Source of the DNA: Pseudomonas sp.
GTDB taxonomy: Bacteria; Pseudomonadota; Gammaproteobacteria; Pseudomonadales; Pseudomonadaceae
Assembly (NCBI RefSeq): GCF_002796985.1
Contig: NZ_PEKX01000004.1
Location: 62,001 to 126,000, forward strand
Direction: 5' to 3'
Length of the DNA: 64,000 bases
Part shown: piece after piece, positions 63,287 to 64,000 of the stretch
Layout: every line of letters begins with the position of its first letter
How positions within the stretch are numbered: the stretch's first letter is position 1
Translations under genes and position numbers: made by a program
The notes under the pieces: generated by a model
Databases searched by the model: none
Told to the model about the DNA's origin: nothing
The model's input: only the letters and a program-made list of their open reading frames with translations

Positions 63287-64000
63287 TCATGGAGCGGAGG
63301 TCCCGCCCAAGCGAATGGCCTCCAGCTTCTTCACATTGGGGTGCCAGGTTTCCGCCGGCGTATGGCTGCCATCGGGGTAGAGAATGCTGGACTGCCCCTG
63401 GGCATCCTGGCTCATGCGCGCAACGAACTTGCGCTCCACCTGAGGCTCGAACACCAGGTGCTCGGCCGCCGGTCCTCGGGCATAGTCCGAACCGCTGGCG
63501 ACGAACCGGATCACCGCACTCCCCGATCCCGCCCCGCTCACATAGGGGTAGTAATGGGCGTTCAGCAGCAGCTCCTTGCGGGTACGTACGGCCTCGGGCA
63601 ACTCGTCGATGCGTTCGCCCTGGCGATCGACGTTGAACAGTGCCGTCACGTCCTCGCGCACACTGCCGGCCAGGTCGAGCTTGCCCGCCCGCCAGTACCT
63701 GACGCCGACCTCCACATAGGCCAACCGCCAATGGCAGACGCTACCGCCGTCCAAATCCAGCCGGGCCTGGTAGAGGTCGCTGTCGCCCTGGCGCTGCGGT
63801 TTCACCTTGAGAACCTGGGAGCCGTAGGTATTGAACGGACCCTGCTGCGGGGGGAAACAGCGATCGGATAGATACTTGGCTTCGATGGCCTTGACCGAGC
63901 CGCCTTCGGGCACTTTGATCGCCACCGACACCTGAGCGCCGCCCGGCGGCGGTGCCAGGTCGTAGCGCGAGCTGCAAGCCGTCAAGGCTAACGCCAAGCC
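63287..64000 (-). CDS. Lipoprotein in T6SS locus, possible effector immunity protein, 5' end outside window
   Basis: The frame is open to the window edge. About 236 codons are visible, the first in-window start being a TTG, so the true start lies to the right. A lipobox LTAC with SSRYDLAPPPGG after it shows export and lipid anchoring. The rest is a beta-rich, Cys-containing domain (YLSDRCFPPQQGPFNTYGSQ, HLVFEPQVERKFVARMSQD) that I do not assign. Lipoproteins of this build next to PAAR genes are often immunity proteins for lipase effectors; that is inference only. Confidence 0.7.
   Translation of the reverse strand, partial: GLALALTACSSRYDLAPPPGGAQVSVAIKVPEGGSVKAIEAKYLSDRCFPPQQGPFNTYGSQVLKVKPQRQGDSDLYQARLDLDGGSVCHWRLAYVEVGVRYWRAGKLDLAGSVREDVTALFNVDRQGERIDELPEAVRTRKELLLNAHYYPYVSGAGSGSAVIRFVASGSDYARGPAAEHLVFEPQVERKFVARMSQDAQGQSSILYPDGSHTPAETWHPNVKKLEAIRLGGTSAP

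Overview
The window is high-GC DNA from a Pseudomonas, probably a relative of P. aeruginosa of the nitroreducens/citronellolis/knackmussii kind. I infer this from the dense Pseudomonas-type REP repeats (core GTTCGCGAGCAAGCTCGCTC), an OprD-family porin, a signal-bearing malate:quinone oxidoreductase, an orphan cbb3 subunit of the CcoN4 type, and the general gene style. No rRNA, tRNA, CRISPR array or insertion sequence is visible. Nearly all coding genes look intact; only the two at the window edges are cut.

Layout. 1-2.8 kb: a membrane-fusion protein plus an M50-peptidase-like membrane protein with PqqD-like and lipoyl domains. 2.8-3.5 kb: a repeat-rich gap with a striking multi-hairpin element. 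3.5-17 kb: an organosulfur scavenging region. It holds a LysR regulator, a TonB receptor, an AtsK-like alkylsulfatase and a second TauD-family dioxygenase. After these comes a GntR-headed run encoding an AprA-like flavoprotein, an AprB-like ferredoxin, a sulfonate-type ABC transporter (binding protein fused to a NosL-like domain), a HEAT-repeat protein and a DUF971 protein; several are joined by ATGA overlaps. 17-24 kb: two alpha/beta hydrolases, an OprD porin, a candidate small RNA, and an HxlR-controlled EmrAB-type efflux operon. 24-28.5 kb: a LysR gene, a 3 x 144-bp repeat, a structured RNA leader before a lone Bro-N (antirepressor-like) gene, an SDR and two acetyltransferases. 28.5-36 kb: a DUF2501 protein, glycerophosphodiester phosphodiesterase, KatG and a P2-type cation ATPase. 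36-45 kb: a small helical protein, ccoN4/ccoQ-like genes, an HPP-CBS protein, LysR, GNAT and MocR genes, and Mqo. 45.6-51.6 kb: a FCD-GntR regulator, a polar amino-acid ABC transporter, a PotF-like binding protein and gamma-glutamyltransferase, a probable gamma-glutamyl compound utilisation operon. 51.6-64 kb: the minus-strand half of a type VI secretion cluster (lipoprotein, PAAR, unknown membrane protein, TssM, TssA, TssF, TssG, TssJ, TssE, ImpA-OmpA protein); tssBCHKL, hcp and vgrG would lie beyond the right edge.

The most unusual system is the organosulfur region. It pairs oxygenases that release sulfite or sulfate from organosulfur compounds with homologues of dissimilatory APS reductase (AprBA), in what should be an aerobic heterotroph with no sat or dsr gene in view. 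The binding protein with its NosL-like tail, the HEAT protein and the DUF971 protein, all in the same tight gene run, suggest that an unusual redox or metal-dependent step goes with uptake. Two structured RNA candidates (20411-20511 and 25629-25877) and the hairpin element at 3211-3411 are the best non-coding targets.
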